Shown here piece after piece: positions 10,604 through 19,926 of a stretch of 64,000 bases of DNA. How positions within the stretch are numbered: the first letter of the stretch is position 1; every line of letters starts with the position of its first letter. The stretch comes from Lysobacter spongiicola DSM 21749 (GTDB taxonomy: Bacteria > Pseudomonadota > Gammaproteobacteria > Xanthomonadales > Xanthomonadaceae): positions 1 through 64,000 of the forward strand of contig NZ_FUXP01000004.1 in the NCBI RefSeq assembly GCF_900167055.1. The letters run 5' to 3'. Made by a program: the position numbers and the translations under genes. The notes under the pieces are model-generated. The model searched no databases. It was not told the origin of the DNA and saw nothing but the letters and a program-made list of their open reading frames with translations.

Positions 10604-13114
10604 TCAGGTACCGCGTGGCTTGGCGCGGTGGGTGGCGCGCGCCGTCCAGGGGTCGTCGGGCCAGGGGTGCCGCGGGTAGCGCCCCTTCATCTCCTTCCTG
10701 ACCTCGGGGTAGGTGCGCTCCCAGAACCCGCGCAGGTCTGTGGTGACCTGCAGCGGGCGCCCGCCCGGAGACAGCAGGTGCAGGGTCAGCGGGATCCGTC
10801 CCTCGACGATGCGTGGCGTGTCCGCCAGTCCGAACAGTTCCTGCAGCTTGACCGCGAGCACCGGCGCCACCGGGCTGCCCGCAGCCTCATCGAAGCCATA
10901 CTCGACCGGCCGCTCCAGTCCCGAAGGCACCACCGTTCGCACCGGTGCCAGCACGTCGATCCGCTGCCTCGTCGCCCACGGAACCCGGGACTTCAACGCC
11001 TCGGCCAGCTCGGCCTCACTGATCGCGTCCAGGCGGCTCTTTCCCGACAAGGCCGGCTTCAACCATTCGTCCAGACCCGCCAGCAGCGCCGGACCCGACA
11101 TCTCGGGCAGTTCGAGCTCCGGGCACCACTGACGCAGGCATTGCACGCGCGCCCGCCACTGCCGCAGGGATGGGCCCCAGGGCAACGCGTCCAGGCCGAG
11201 CTGCCGTACCGCATCCACCAGGGCCTCCGGATAGCGTGACCTGTCGCTGGCGGCGACGGCGCGGCTGTCGATCACGATGCGGTCGAACCGGCGCTCGCGT
11301 ACCGCGCTGATCCGCCGCGCATCCATGTCCCAGACGACCCGCTCCTCCTCGACGAAACGCTCGGGCCAGTCACGTTCGAGGCGCGCCAGGTCGATCGGTG
11401 CGGCACGCAGGATCCGCGCGTCGCGCAGCTCATCGCGCAATTCGACCGCCACCAGCCACGGCTCGCCGAACATGCTGCTGTCTTCGGTGATCCGGGCGCT
11501 CCGCCCGTTGGCGAGCTGGTAGCGGTACGGGTCGGTGCGGTGCTGGAAGGCGATACGGTCCGGCCAGGCATGCGCCAGCAGGGCACCGAGCCGATGTGCG
11601 GCGGCTTCGGGCGGCGGCTGGCATTCGAGCCGCAGCCGGCGTCGCCACTGGCGCGCGGACTGGTCGACATGGGCCAGCGCCGGGCGGTTGGCATCGGCCC
11701 CGGCAGCCCGGGCGCTGCTCCGACCACGCCGGAAAGCCGCAAGGGCGTCCCACCGGGCGGCCAACGCATCCCCGCCATCGCGTAGCGGATCGCGTCCCTC
11801 CACCAGCGCTGCGAGATCGCAGGCCAGTGCCTGCTCGACAGGATCGTCCGCCGCCAGCAGCATCGCTGCCAGCCGGGGATGCGTACCGAGCGACAGCATC
11901 CGCCGTCCCAGCGGCGTCACCGCCCCGCCATCCAACGCTCCCAGACGTTGCAGCAGCTCAGTCGCAGCGGCCAGCGCCCCGGGCGGCGGCACGTCGACGA
12001 AGCGCAGGTCGGCATCGCCCCACGCCGCCAGCTCCAGCGCCAGCGCGGCCAGTTCCACCTGCGCGATCTCCGGCCGGCGCTGTGGCTCCAGTCGCTGGGA
12101 TTGCGGCCAGAGGCGGTAGGCCCAGCCCGCCGCGACGCGTCCGGCCCGGCCTGCCCGCTGGTCAGCGGAAGCCTGCGCGACATGCACCACGTCGAGCCGC
12201 GAAAAGCCGCTGTTGGGGTCGAATCGGGGGTCACGCGACAAGCCTGAATCGACCACCACCCGTACGCCCGGCAGGGTGACGCTGGACTCGGCCACGTTGG
12301 TCGCCAGCACCACCCGCCGGCGGCCGGCCGGGTCGGGCTGGAGGACATATGACTGCTGCTCCACCGGCATGTCGCCATGCAGGGTCAGCACCTGCGCCGC
12401 GTCTTGTTGCATGGTCAGCACCCGCTGTACCCGCCCGATCTCCCGCTGCCCGGGCAGGAACACCAGGATGTCGCCGGGATGCGCTGCGAGTGCGTGTTCA
12501 ACCGCCCGGCGGACATGGTGCTCGAGTTTTTCGTCCCGCCTCCCGGGGAAGTGCGACACCTGCACCGGGTAGCTGCGCCCCGCACTGGACAGGCGCGGCG
12601 CATCGAGGAAGTCCGACAGCCGCTGGCCATCGAGCGTGGCCGACATCAGCACGATCCGCAGGTCCTCGCGCAGCGACGCCTGCACGTCCAGCGCGAGCGC
12701 CAGGCCCAGGTCCGCCGCCAGGTGACGCTCGTGGAACTCGTCGAACAGGATTGCGCCGATGCCCTCGAGGGTCGGGTCGTCCTGGATCATGCGCGTCAGG
12801 ATGCCCTCGGTGACGACCTCGATGCGGGTGCGCCCGGACACCCGGTGGTCGAAGCGGATCCGGTAACCCACGCTGTCGCCAACGTTCTCGTCGCATTGGC
12901 TGGCCATGAAGCCCGCCGCCGCGCGGGCAGCGACCCGGCGCGGTTCCAGCATGATGATGCGACGGCCTTCCAGCCACGGCGCATCCAGCAATGCCGGCGG
13001 CACCCGCGTGGTCTTGCCCGCGCCCGGCGGGGCTTCGAGCACCAGCCGCGGATGGCGGACAAGGCTGGCACGGATGTCGGGCAACAGCTCGTCGATAGGG
13101 AAGCGGGAATCCAC
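10604..13114 (-). CDS. hrpB: ATP-dependent RNA helicase HrpB
   Basis: 836 residues from a GTG start at 13114. Walker A PPGAGKTT (29-36), the DEAH-box variant DEFH (125-128), LMSATLDG and the motif VI region QRAGRAGRVAAG identify a DEAH-box helicase, and the length and C-terminal domain match HrpB. The open frame continues upstream to 13249, but those codons lie in the inverted repeat at 13140-13216, so the start must be at or below 13114. The start is chosen by homology; no strong ribosome binding site is seen. Confidence 0.9.
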   Translation of the reverse strand: MDSRFPIDELLPDIRASLVRHPRLVLEAPPGAGKTTRVPPALLDAPWLEGRRIIMLEPRRVAARAAAGFMASQCDENVGDSVGYRIRFDHRVSGRTRIEVVTEGILTRMIQDDPTLEGIGAILFDEFHERHLAADLGLALALDVQASLREDLRIVLMSATLDGQRLSDFLDAPRLSSAGRSYPVQVSHFPGRRDEKLEHHVRRAVEHALAAHPGDILVFLPGQREIGRVQRVLTMQQDAAQVLTLHGDMPVEQQSYVLQPDPAGRRRVVLATNVAESSVTLPGVRVVVDSGLSRDPRFDPNSGFSRLDVVHVAQASADQRAGRAGRVAAGWAYRLWPQSQRLEPQRRPEIAQVELAALALELAAWGDADLRFVDVPPPGALAAATELLQRLGALDGGAVTPLGRRMLSLGTHPRLAAMLLAADDPVEQALACDLAALVEGRDPLRDGGDALAARWDALAAFRRGRSSARAAGADANRPALAHVDQSARQWRRRLRLECQPPPEAAAHRLGALLAHAWPDRIAFQHRTDPYRYQLANGRSARITEDSSMFGEPWLVAVELRDELRDARILRAAPIDLARLERDWPERFVEEERVVWDMDARRISAVRERRFDRIVIDSRAVAASDRSRYPEALVDAVRQLGLDALPWGPSLRQWRARVQCLRQWCPELELPEMSGPALLAGLDEWLKPALSGKSRLDAISEAELAEALKSRVPWATRQRIDVLAPVRTVVPSGLERPVEYGFDEAAGSPVAPVLAVKLQELFGLADTPRIVEGRIPLTLHLLSPGGRPLQVTTDLRGFWERTYPEVRKEMKGRYPRHPWPDDPWTARATHRAKPRGT

Positions 13115-13139
13115 CGGGGAAGGATACCGGCGGGGCTCT

Positions 13140-13216
13140 TGTAGGAGCGGCTTCAGCCGCGATCGGGGAAAGGTAAGGGCGAGCGGCTGACGATCGCGGC
13201 TGAAGCCGCTCCTACA
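13140..13216. repeat. Inverted-repeat element, TGTAGGAGCGGCTTCAGCCG type, copy 2
   Basis: Two perfectly complementary 26-bp arms (13140-13165 and 13191-13216) flank a 25-nt loop. The arm begins TGTAGGAGCGGCTTCAGCCG and ends CGATCG. It lies between the divergent hrpB and tatD genes. Such elements can fold as long hairpins and are mobilised in related genomes by REP-associated transposases; none is present in this window. Confidence 0.85.
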
Positions 13217-13269
13217 GGAACACGCGATTGGCGAAGTGCTTCGCAGCACCGTCGCCTAGAATGCCGGCC

Positions 13270-14061
13270 ATGGAATTGATCGACATCGGCGCCAACCTCA
13301 CCCACGACTCCTTCGACCACGACCGCGACGCGGTGATGCAGCGCGCGCGCGACGCCGGCATCGTGCAGATGGTGGTCACCGGCGCCAGCCGCGAGCACTC
13401 GCCGCAGGCAATGGCGCTGGCACGGGCGCATCCTGGCGAGCTTTTCGCCACCGCCGGCGTTCACCCGCACCACGCCATCGAATACACCGCCGAGTGCGAC
13501 GCCGAGATGCGCGCGCTGCACGCGCACCCGGAGGCGGTCGCCGTCGGCGAATGCGGACTGGACTACTTCCGTGATTTTTCGCCGCGACCTGCCCAGCGCC
13601 GCGCCTTCGAGCAGCAGTTGCAGATCGCGGTCGATACCGGCAAACCACTGTTCCTGCACCAGCGCGATGCGCATGAAGACTTCATGGCGGTGATGCGCAA
13701 CTTCGAAGGCCGGCTCGGTCCGGCTGTCGTGCATTGCTTCACCGGCAGCCGCGAGGAACTGTTCGACTACCTCGACCAGGACTGGCATGTCGGCATCACC
13801 GGCTGGCTCTGCGACGAGCGACGCGGCCAGCACCTGCGCGAGCTGGTACCCAACATCCCCGCCAACCGGCTGATGATCGAGACCGACGCCCCCTACCTGC
13901 TGCCCCGGACAGTGAAACCGGCGCCCTCGCATCGCCGCAACGAGCCGATGTACCTGGCGCACATCGTCGAGGAACTGGCGCGCGACCGGGGCGAAGACGC
14001 CGCGGTGACCGCAGCGAACAGCACGGCGACTGCCAGGGCGTTCTTCGGCCTAGGCAGCTAG
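13270..14061 (+). CDS. tatD: 3'-5' ssDNA/RNA exonuclease TatD
   Basis: 263 residues from the ATG at 13270. The protein follows TatD along its length: MELIDIGANLTHDSFDHDRD, TAGVHPHH, GECGLDYFRDFS, HCFTGSREE, GITGWLCDERRG and IETDAPYLLPR. The metal-binding His, Glu and Asp residues of the TIM-barrel hydrolase are all visible. Expected to act as a metal-dependent nuclease in the cytoplasm. In-frame ATGs upstream at 13261 and within the repeat flank are less likely starts. Confidence 0.92.
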   Translation: MELIDIGANLTHDSFDHDRDAVMQRARDAGIVQMVVTGASREHSPQAMALARAHPGELFATAGVHPHHAIEYTAECDAEMRALHAHPEAVAVGECGLDYFRDFSPRPAQRRAFEQQLQIAVDTGKPLFLHQRDAHEDFMAVMRNFEGRLGPAVVHCFTGSREELFDYLDQDWHVGITGWLCDERRGQHLRELVPNIPANRLMIETDAPYLLPRTVKPAPSHRRNEPMYLAHIVEELARDRGEDAAVTAANSTATARAFFGLGS

Positions 14062-14081
14062 GCGCGGCATCGGGCAGGCGC

Positions 14082-14435
14082 TCACTGCATCCCAGCTCCC
14101 GCAGCCTGGAGCAACGCTTCAAGTTGGGCGCACGTTGCCGACCGTTCCGCCTCCGACGCAGCCTCCCAGTTCGACCGGACTTCTGCTTCTGCAGCTGCGA
14201 ACGAGCTTTCAAAGCTACCCATGTCGAAGCCCTGCTCTGCGTGGCGTGCCTTCTGCCCCTGCTTGAGCCTGTCGAGCTCGGCCTGGGAGTAGTGCTTGCA
14301 CAGACGGGCCGTTTGATGCGCGGCGCCCCCGAGCTTCGCCAGCTGCGTACCCATATCCTCTTGGGCAGATACCGGTCCCGCACAGAGCATTCCCACTACG
14401 ACAAACGAAACGAGTGCTAAGGTTTTCCTATACAC
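14082..14435 (-). CDS. Small secreted two-cysteine helical protein (family copy A)
   Basis: 117 residues from a GTG at 14435, preceded by GGAGG at good spacing. An N-terminal signal peptide (about 1-24, ending VSA-Q) is followed by a charged helical domain with two cysteines 56 residues apart. The pattern is C-x5-AELDRL ... G-x5-FE ... ATCAQLEALL. The same pattern occurs in the lipoproteins at 28649-29104 and 29641-30090. Function unknown. It appears to be the last gene of the Tad-locus transcription unit, 142 bp after a lipoprotein gene. Confidence 0.65.
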   Translation of the reverse strand: MYRKTLALVSFVVVGMLCAGPVSAQEDMGTQLAKLGGAAHQTARLCKHYSQAELDRLKQGQKARHAEQGFDMGSFESSFAAAEAEVRSNWEAASEAERSATCAQLEALLQAAGAGMQ

Positions 14436-14577
14436 GGTGCTTCCTCCATACCTGCTGAGATACCGATATCTCTCACTTGCGGGATCCGGACGCGTCCACG
14501 CACCGTGACCCAACGAACATGCGACACGATGTTTGCTCCGCCTGGACATCGGGCTCGGAACCCGTCTGCTTCGAACG

Positions 14578-15384
14578 CTAGGGAGCGGTCGCGACATTGG
14601 GGATGTCGATCGGTTCGCCCCAGGCCGAGAAGTGGCTGACGGTCGATGACTCCAGGATCGGCGACTGCGAGGACGTGATCGCCTTGATGGGGAGGAAGGT
14701 GCTGTCCACCCATATCTTGAGCTGGGTGACGGTAATACCCGCCAGCTGGTAAGGCGCCGCACATCGGAATGCGAAAGCCTGGTAGTCGGAGAACTCGTCT
14801 CCCTCGACGGAGCTGAGCCCTTCGCTTACCCACTCGGGGCAGATGCCGTAGCCACCGGCGATGGCCGCCGGCTGCATGGTCGCCCGCAGCCCCCTCAAGG
14901 TGGCTGTTGCGATCCTGACCGCCGGATTCGATGAAGATTCGTCCTCCTGGAGCCAGTGCCCGTCCGGCCCCCGCGCCCAGCCGCCGCTATCGGTGACCAC
15001 CATGCGCATCGTATCGTTGCCGACCACCACCGTGAGTCGCGGCCGGAACTGGTATTGCGTAGTGGTGGTTTCCATCTCCGGCCCCTCCAGCACCATGACG
15101 CCGGTGCCCGCGGCAATCATCGCGGTGGCGATGCATTCGCCGAGCGCCGTACCCGCAACGATGGCGTCGGGATCGCGGCTGACCGTGCAGGCCGGATCGG
15201 CCTCACTGGAAGGCTCGGCTCCGGCGTCGTGGATACTCGCGCTATCTGCAACCCTCCGTGGAGACGGCGTCTCGCCCGTGTCATTGCACCCTCCCAAGAG
15301 CAGGACAAGCATTGAGGTAGTTGCAACGTAACCGAAACCTGGTCGAAGGATGCGGCGGGAGCTGGCGCGGTACTGCAAAAGCAT
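14578..15384 (-). CDS. Predicted lipoprotein of unknown function in the Tad locus
   Basis: 268 residues from the ATG at 15384. The signal sequence ends LLLGGC (Cys33 lipobox), followed by a Ser/Asp/Glu-rich linker. The C-terminal part is a compact domain with three or more cysteines (YGICPEW, FRCAAPYQ) and a segment WVDSTFLPIKAITSS resembling LolA/LppX-like lipoproteins in rhythm only. Not recognised as a family. It follows the OmpA lipoprotein gene by 49 bp on the same strand, so it is probably co-expressed. Confidence 0.6.
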   Translation of the reverse strand: MLLQYRASSRRILRPGFGYVATTSMLVLLLGGCNDTGETPSPRRVADSASIHDAGAEPSSEADPACTVSRDPDAIVAGTALGECIATAMIAAGTGVMVLEGPEMETTTTQYQFRPRLTVVVGNDTMRMVVTDSGGWARGPDGHWLQEDESSSNPAVRIATATLRGLRATMQPAAIAGGYGICPEWVSEGLSSVEGDEFSDYQAFAFRCAAPYQLAGITVTQLKIWVDSTFLPIKAITSSQSPILESSTVSHFSAWGEPIDIPNVATAP

Positions 15385-15433
15385 GGGTGCGTCCTTTCGT
15401 CGGGCGCTGGCAACGGTTCGCGGCCGGCGCAAA

Positions 15434-16483
15434 TTAGATTGCCACGAGCTCAACACGTCTGTTCCTGGCTTTTCCCGCTTCAGTAGCGTTGTCGGCCACT
15501 GGTTCGTCTTGACCAAAGCCCCTTGCCTGCAACCTGTCGGCGGAAACACCGCGTGCAGTAAGCGCCGCGACAACGGATGTCGCACGTTCTTCCGATAGCT
15601 GCTGGTTTCGCGCAGCGTCCCCGGTATCGTCGGTATGCCCGTTGACGGACAGCCTGAGCTCGGGGTCGTTTCTGAGCAACTCGGCCACCTGCTCAATCTG
15701 AGGTTTTGACTCTGGCAGGATCTCGGCCTTGTCGGTTGCGAAGTTGACCTCCAAGGCCACCTTCCCAAGGCTGTCGAGCTGCTGCTTGAGTTCGCTGGCA
15801 GGCAGTAAGGCTGCCGTCGGCTTGAAAGCTTCCGACTCGACCACCATCCAGGATCCACTGGCGGTATTGCCGACGAAGTGGAGCCAAATGTTGCGGTCAG
15901 CCCGGCGGACCAGCCAGGTCAGCACCTTTTCGTTGTAGATATCGCCACGGCCGGGGGAGTAGGCCTGTTCCTCACCCCACGCCTCGACCACCTCGTTTGG
16001 TGGTTTCGACTCGGTGACTTTCACCCCGCCGGCCTCCGAGACCTGATGGTCGAGGTTGCGGATCACTTCCAGGAGGGACCACCCCTTGCCGGGTTCAGCG
16101 TGAACAAAAGACTCGAAGATCCGACCTTCGACCCATTCAAGCCGGTCGCCGGTCCAGACTGCGACCCGGTCGAACTCGCGAACGGGGATCGGCTTGTTCG
16201 GATTGCCATAGCCAGCGGGCAAGGTGAAGTAGGGGAAGTCGCCGAGTGCGACCTCGGATACCGGAACCGCACCGACCTCGAATCCTTCAGGGGCGGCGGG
16301 CCCGGCGGCGGCGGCTTCGAGCACCGGCTCGACCGGCGCGGCGCCCGGAGCGGCGCCTTCGCGGGTTGGTCCGGCCGAGCGCTCCTCGCCACCAGGTCGG
16401 TCCCCGCCGCACGCGGCCACACCGAAGGAAGTCAGGACGGCGAGCAGCGCAGTGGCCAGGTGGCGCCGGGAAAACGGGTTCAT
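15434..16483 (-). CDS. OmpA-family lipoprotein (Tad-locus copy 1)
   Basis: 349 residues from the ATG at 16483, with AGGAG upstream. The lipobox is VAAC (Cys25), followed by an Ala/Glu/Pro-rich linker. The central domain is shared with the paralogue at 30212-31291 (VSEVALGDFPYFTLP, VAVWTGDRLEWVEGRIF). The C-terminal OmpA/MotB peptidoglycan-binding domain covers about 225-349 (VNFATDKAEILPES, VNGHTDDTGDA, FGQDEPVADNATEAGKARNR). It probably links the outer membrane to peptidoglycan around the pilus secretin. Located 25 bp after the preceding gene. Confidence 0.85.
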   Translation of the reverse strand: MNPFSRRHLATALLAVLTSFGVAACGGDRPGGEERSAGPTREGAAPGAAPVEPVLEAAAAGPAAPEGFEVGAVPVSEVALGDFPYFTLPAGYGNPNKPIPVREFDRVAVWTGDRLEWVEGRIFESFVHAEPGKGWSLLEVIRNLDHQVSEAGGVKVTESKPPNEVVEAWGEEQAYSPGRGDIYNEKVLTWLVRRADRNIWLHFVGNTASGSWMVVESEAFKPTAALLPASELKQQLDSLGKVALEVNFATDKAEILPESKPQIEQVAELLRNDPELRLSVNGHTDDTGDAARNQQLSEERATSVVAALTARGVSADRLQARGFGQDEPVADNATEAGKARNRRVELVAI

Positions 16484-16508
16484 CGGATGCAACTCCTTTT
16501 GGATCTGG

Positions 16509-17159
16509 TCATTTGGTTCTGCCATTGCGCGCGTCGGCCTCGGCTTGGTCGAGTGTCCTCGGAAGCTCGAAGAGGTCCGGCGACATCGGTGTGTGTTCCA
16601 CAGCAGTGACTTTGTATCCACGTACGTCGCCGCGGCCGGCCAGCCTCCCCTTGAATGCCAGCAGTAGGCCCGTTTGGGGATCCACCCACAAGGTGCCCGT
16701 GTCGGTGCCGTCAGGACCTCGTCCGTCCGCGTCGCGGTAGCGCCATTTCCGGACCAGGCGATTGGCGACCACATCGACCGATTCCGGCTCGCAACGCGCT
16801 GCCATGTCGGCACAGGGCGCCTCTGGATCCAGTCTGAAGGTTGTCCATCCGGGAGCAGGCACCGGCAATGCGACATCGCCACTGCGGCTGACCATCCATG
16901 CCTGCCGTGCGTCCGCTGTGGTGTCTGCCAGCAGATATCCGTCCTCACCGCTCCTCGATTCGAAATCGATGCGCAGGTGGGAGCCGGACAGGCGGATGGT
17001 CAGCGGCAGGATCTCAGTTTCGCGTACGGGGCCAATCCCCCGGGCCTCGGCGTGGAGTGTGACGTCGCGATGTGGGACATCGTCACTCGCAACGGCAGCG
17101 ACACCGGACGTGGCAATCCAGATGGACAGGCTGTACGCGACAAGAGCCGTACTCCGCAT
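16509..17159 (-). CDS. Secreted protein of unknown function, Tad locus
   Basis: 216 residues from the ATG at 17159, one base after the TadE-like stop codon. An N-terminal signal peptide covers about residues 1-24. The body is beta-rich (ILPLTIRLSGSHLRIDFES, GTLWVDPQTGLLLAFKGRL), with one Cys pair (PCADMAARC). The shape recalls DUF4412-like periplasmic proteins, but this is not a firm identification. Position between tadE and the OmpA lipoprotein gene suggests a periplasmic role in the pilus system. Confidence 0.6.
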   Translation of the reverse strand: MRSTALVAYSLSIWIATSGVAAVASDDVPHRDVTLHAEARGIGPVRETEILPLTIRLSGSHLRIDFESRSGEDGYLLADTTADARQAWMVSRSGDVALPVPAPGWTTFRLDPEAPCADMAARCEPESVDVVANRLVRKWRYRDADGRGPDGTDTGTLWVDPQTGLLLAFKGRLAGRGDVRGYKVTAVEHTPMSPDLFELPRTLDQAEADARNGRTK

Positions 17160-17160
17160 G

Positions 17161-17856
17161 TCAGCGCAACCCTGACGGTTTATCAAGGGGCGATTGCATT
17201 CGCACGATTGCGTAGGACTCGAGCCTCATGCGGCTGTAGTGACCGAGGGAGCAACGGAGATCCTGCCGCCAGGTGTCCCCCTCCGTGATCAATCGCGAGA
17301 AGCCGCCAATGACGCGGTCGACGAATGGCACGATCATCGGGTAGCAGTAGCGCACCCGGATCTTAAGGACGTTGGCATCTTGAACGCTCACGCCGCTGCT
17401 TCCCACCCGGTTATCGCGAAAGGCGAGATTATCGTTCGGCAAAGCTCGCCGACCATCCCATTGGCGCTCGGCGAACTCGTTCCAGGCTTGCCGGGTCGGG
17501 CTGACAATATCGATATCGCTGTACAACGCCACGTCCGCACCAGCTTTAGCCATCCCTTCAATGGCACCGCCTACTCCCGGCGAATCCGCATACAGCGGTG
17601 CCAGTCCCCGAATCAGCCCTTCACGAATTTCGCCGATGTCCGCCCCGTTCACCGCTCCACTCCGGGCAGCCTCAAGGGTGGCGTAGTCGAGCGTGGCCTT
17701 TGCCCGGTAGATGAGCATGAACTGGAATGCGGCCAACACCAGAAATAGAAAGGCAGGTACGACGATGATGAACTCCACCAGCGACTGACCTCGCTGCGAT
17801 CGACCAGCCGGACCCGCAGCTCCCGAAGGATTGATCACGTTTCGATCGGTTGCCAT
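17161..17856 (-). CDS. tadE: TadE-like pilus assembly protein
   Basis: 231 residues from the ATG at 17856. A class III prepilin-type segment GQSLVEFIIVVPAFLFLVLA has Glu at position +5 after the Gly, then a hydrophobic helix and a typical TadE continuation (YRAKATLDYATLEAARSGAV). The C-terminal domain is periplasmic. In Tad systems TadE is a minor pseudopilin processed by TadV. It overlaps the DUF192 gene by 22 bp and precedes an unknown secreted protein gene. Confidence 0.85.
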   Translation of the reverse strand: MATDRNVINPSGAAGPAGRSQRGQSLVEFIIVVPAFLFLVLAAFQFMLIYRAKATLDYATLEAARSGAVNGADIGEIREGLIRGLAPLYADSPGVGGAIEGMAKAGADVALYSDIDIVSPTRQAWNEFAERQWDGRRALPNDNLAFRDNRVGSSGVSVQDANVLKIRVRYCYPMIVPFVDRVIGGFSRLITEGDTWRQDLRCSLGHYSRMRLESYAIVRMQSPLDKPSGLR

Positions 17857-18155
17857 TGCAGCACCTCTCCTCTTACCGGGGCGATCCGCGACAGACCGCC
17901 GGCGCGAAGTTCGACAGTGGCGTACGCCCCACGCTGGCCACATGTTCGCCAAGGCGACAGATCTTCTCGCCACCCGAGCACCTCGCCGTCACGGCCAAGG
18001 AACAACACGTCCAGCGGGTACGCCATCCAGAAGGTATGCACCGAGTTGCACGGAGACAGCCACAGGCCTTCGGCGGCGTCACCGGCCAAGGGGCGGCGAC
18101 CCAGCAGTCCGCGCAGTCGCTGCCACCAGCGATCAGCGCGCCACATCCGCGGCAC
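17835..18155 (-). CDS. DUF192 family protein
   Basis: 106 residues from a GTG at 18155, about 10 bp after GGAGG; ATG at 18146 is an alternative. The conserved DUF192 core is present: SPCNSVHTFWMAYPLDVLFL, then REDLSPWRTC and AYATVELRAGG. The function of DUF192 proteins is not established. It sits between tadC and tadE in the pilus operon. The open frame continues far upstream as an antisense-phase shadow of tadC and should not be annotated as one long gene. Confidence 0.75.
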   Translation of the reverse strand: MPRMWRADRWWQRLRGLLGRRPLAGDAAEGLWLSPCNSVHTFWMAYPLDVLFLGRDGEVLGWREDLSPWRTCGQRGAYATVELRAGGLSRIAPVRGEVLQWQPIET

Positions 18156-18190
18156 GACACACTGTCCTCCACGGCTGAGGCGGCCGGCTC

Positions 18191-19081
18191 TCAAAGGATC
18201 CCCTGTTGCTTCATCTGCAGGTAGATGAAGTACGCCAGCACCAGGAAGATCAGCGGGAAGAAAAACATCACCAGCGGCAGCATCATCTTGACCGGCGCTT
18301 CCAGCGCCAGCTTCTCGGCACGCAGAAAGCGCTCCTCCCGTCGCTGGCCAGCCTGCGCGCGCAAGGCATCGCTCAGGCTCGCACCTACGCGGTCGGCCTG
18401 GATCAGGGAACTGGTGAAGTTCGAGATCTGGGAGATATCCATGCGGTCCGCCATGCGCCGCAGCGCCTCCGCGCGCGGCAGTCCGGCACGCAGGTCCCGC
18501 AGCATTCGCGCGAACTCCTGCCCGAGCGGCCCTGCCGGCCCCTTCTGGACGGCCTGCTCGATTGCACCTGTGATATTCAGTCCAGCCTCCACCGCCATGG
18601 TGATGAAGTCCAGATAGGTCGGCAGGTCCCTGATGACGTGCTTGCGACGCAAGTTGCGCTTCTCGCTGAGCCACAAGGTGGGATACATCCACCCGAGCGG
18701 TGCACCGAAGACCAGGCACATCAGAAGGGTCGGAAGACTCGCGCGACCCAGCATCATGACCAGCAACGCAAAGAACAGCGAAACGATGACGGCCGCGACC
18801 AGCCGCAGCCCATAAAGGCTCTCCGGTGTCAGCACGTAGTCCTGGCCGGCCGACTGCAGGGCTCGATGGGTTTTTTCCAGTTGCGCGGATTTCAACCGCG
18901 GCGCGATCGCCAGCGTGGTCGCGGTTACCAGCGGCCAGATCAGCTGTAGACCCTTGGGCAGCGGATCCTGGAAATAGCGGTCTTCCGCCGGTACCTGTTG
19001 CAGGAGGCCACGTGTGGCCACCATCGCCAAGCCCACTGCGGCGGCGGCGGAGAACGCAACGAGGATAAGCAACATGTTCAT
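18191..19081 (-). CDS. tadC: TadC-like pilus assembly inner-membrane protein
   Basis: 296 residues. An N-terminal hydrophobic segment, a second region around 85-130, and a C-terminal pair (VKMMLPLVMFFFPLIFLVLA) surround a cytoplasmic type II secretion F domain (about 135-265: DLPTYLDFITMAVEAGLNIT, EALRRMADRMDISQISNFTS). This is the GspF-like platform protein that pairs with TadB under the TadA ATPase. Its start overlaps the tadB stop as ATGA. Confidence 0.88.
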   Translation of the reverse strand: MNMLLILVAFSAAAAVGLAMVATRGLLQQVPAEDRYFQDPLPKGLQLIWPLVTATTLAIAPRLKSAQLEKTHRALQSAGQDYVLTPESLYGLRLVAAVIVSLFFALLVMMLGRASLPTLLMCLVFGAPLGWMYPTLWLSEKRNLRRKHVIRDLPTYLDFITMAVEAGLNITGAIEQAVQKGPAGPLGQEFARMLRDLRAGLPRAEALRRMADRMDISQISNFTSSLIQADRVGASLSDALRAQAGQRREERFLRAEKLALEAPVKMMLPLVMFFFPLIFLVLAYFIYLQMKQQGIL

Positions 19082-19926
19082 ATGTCAATCGTCATGATCT
19101 TGCGGCACATGCGGTAGCCCAGATATTCCATCACCGCGCAGATCCCGATTACCGACCAGCCGATTGGGGTGTGGAACATCGGGCGCATGGTCTCGGGATA
19201 GGCAAAGGCAAGGAAGGCCACCATGGCGACCGGGAGCATCGCCATGACGATCCCCTGCAGCCGTCCCTGCGATGTCAGCGCCTTGACCTTGCCTTCCATG
19301 ATCAGCCTGCGCCGCAGCGTCTCGGCAAGGATCGTGAGGCTTTCGGCGAGGTTGCCGCCAACCTCTCTGGAAATCTGTACCGCAGAGACGAAAAGTTTGA
19401 CGTCCTGCACCGGCACGCGTTCGGCAAAGTGGTCGAGTGCCTCTTCGGTCTTCACTCCCATGCGCTGCTCCCGCAGCACCAGCGCGAGCTCCTGCGCCAA
19501 CGGGGGCATGCCATCGGCGACCATCGCCTCCATCGCCGGTCCGAAGCCGACACCGGCCTTCATGCTGCCGGCAAGCATGAGCAGGCCATCCGGCAGTTGC
19601 TCCTGGATCCTGTCTATCCGCCGCTGACGCATCCATACGTAGATCTTGCGCGGCAGAATGGCCAGCAGGAGCAGGGTTGCCACCGGTAGCAGCAGGTTAC
19701 CGGTGCCGATCCACAGGATCAGGGGCACCAGGACGAGCACGGCCATGTTGATCGCGAACAGGCTGCCGGTGTCCATGAACATGAACATGTCCGCCAGGTT
19801 TATTCGTGCCTGATTGACGAAGCTCTCCTGATAGCGATGCATGAAGCGTTCGCCGGCCTGTACAGCGACGACGCCGGCGGCAGCAACCCCCAGGAAGACC
19901 AGCACCCCGATCAGCCACACGTTCAT
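19078..19926 (-). CDS. tadB: TadB-like pilus assembly inner-membrane protein
   Basis: 282 residues. Hydrophobic segments lie near the N-terminus (LIGVLVFLGVAAAGVVAV), around 50-90 and at the C-terminus (VMAMLPVAMVAFLAFAY). The type II secretion F domain covers about 115-240 (QLPDGLLMLAGSMKAGVGFG, SREVGGNLAESLTILAETLR). With TadC it forms the inner-membrane platform. It overlaps tadA by 4 bp upstream and tadC by 4 bp downstream, so the three are tightly coupled. Confidence 0.88.
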   Translation of the reverse strand: MNVWLIGVLVFLGVAAAGVVAVQAGERFMHRYQESFVNQARINLADMFMFMDTGSLFAINMAVLVLVPLILWIGTGNLLLPVATLLLLAILPRKIYVWMRQRRIDRIQEQLPDGLLMLAGSMKAGVGFGPAMEAMVADGMPPLAQELALVLREQRMGVKTEEALDHFAERVPVQDVKLFVSAVQISREVGGNLAESLTILAETLRRRLIMEGKVKALTSQGRLQGIVMAMLPVAMVAFLAFAYPETMRPMFHTPIGWSVIGICAVMEYLGYRMCRKIMTIDI

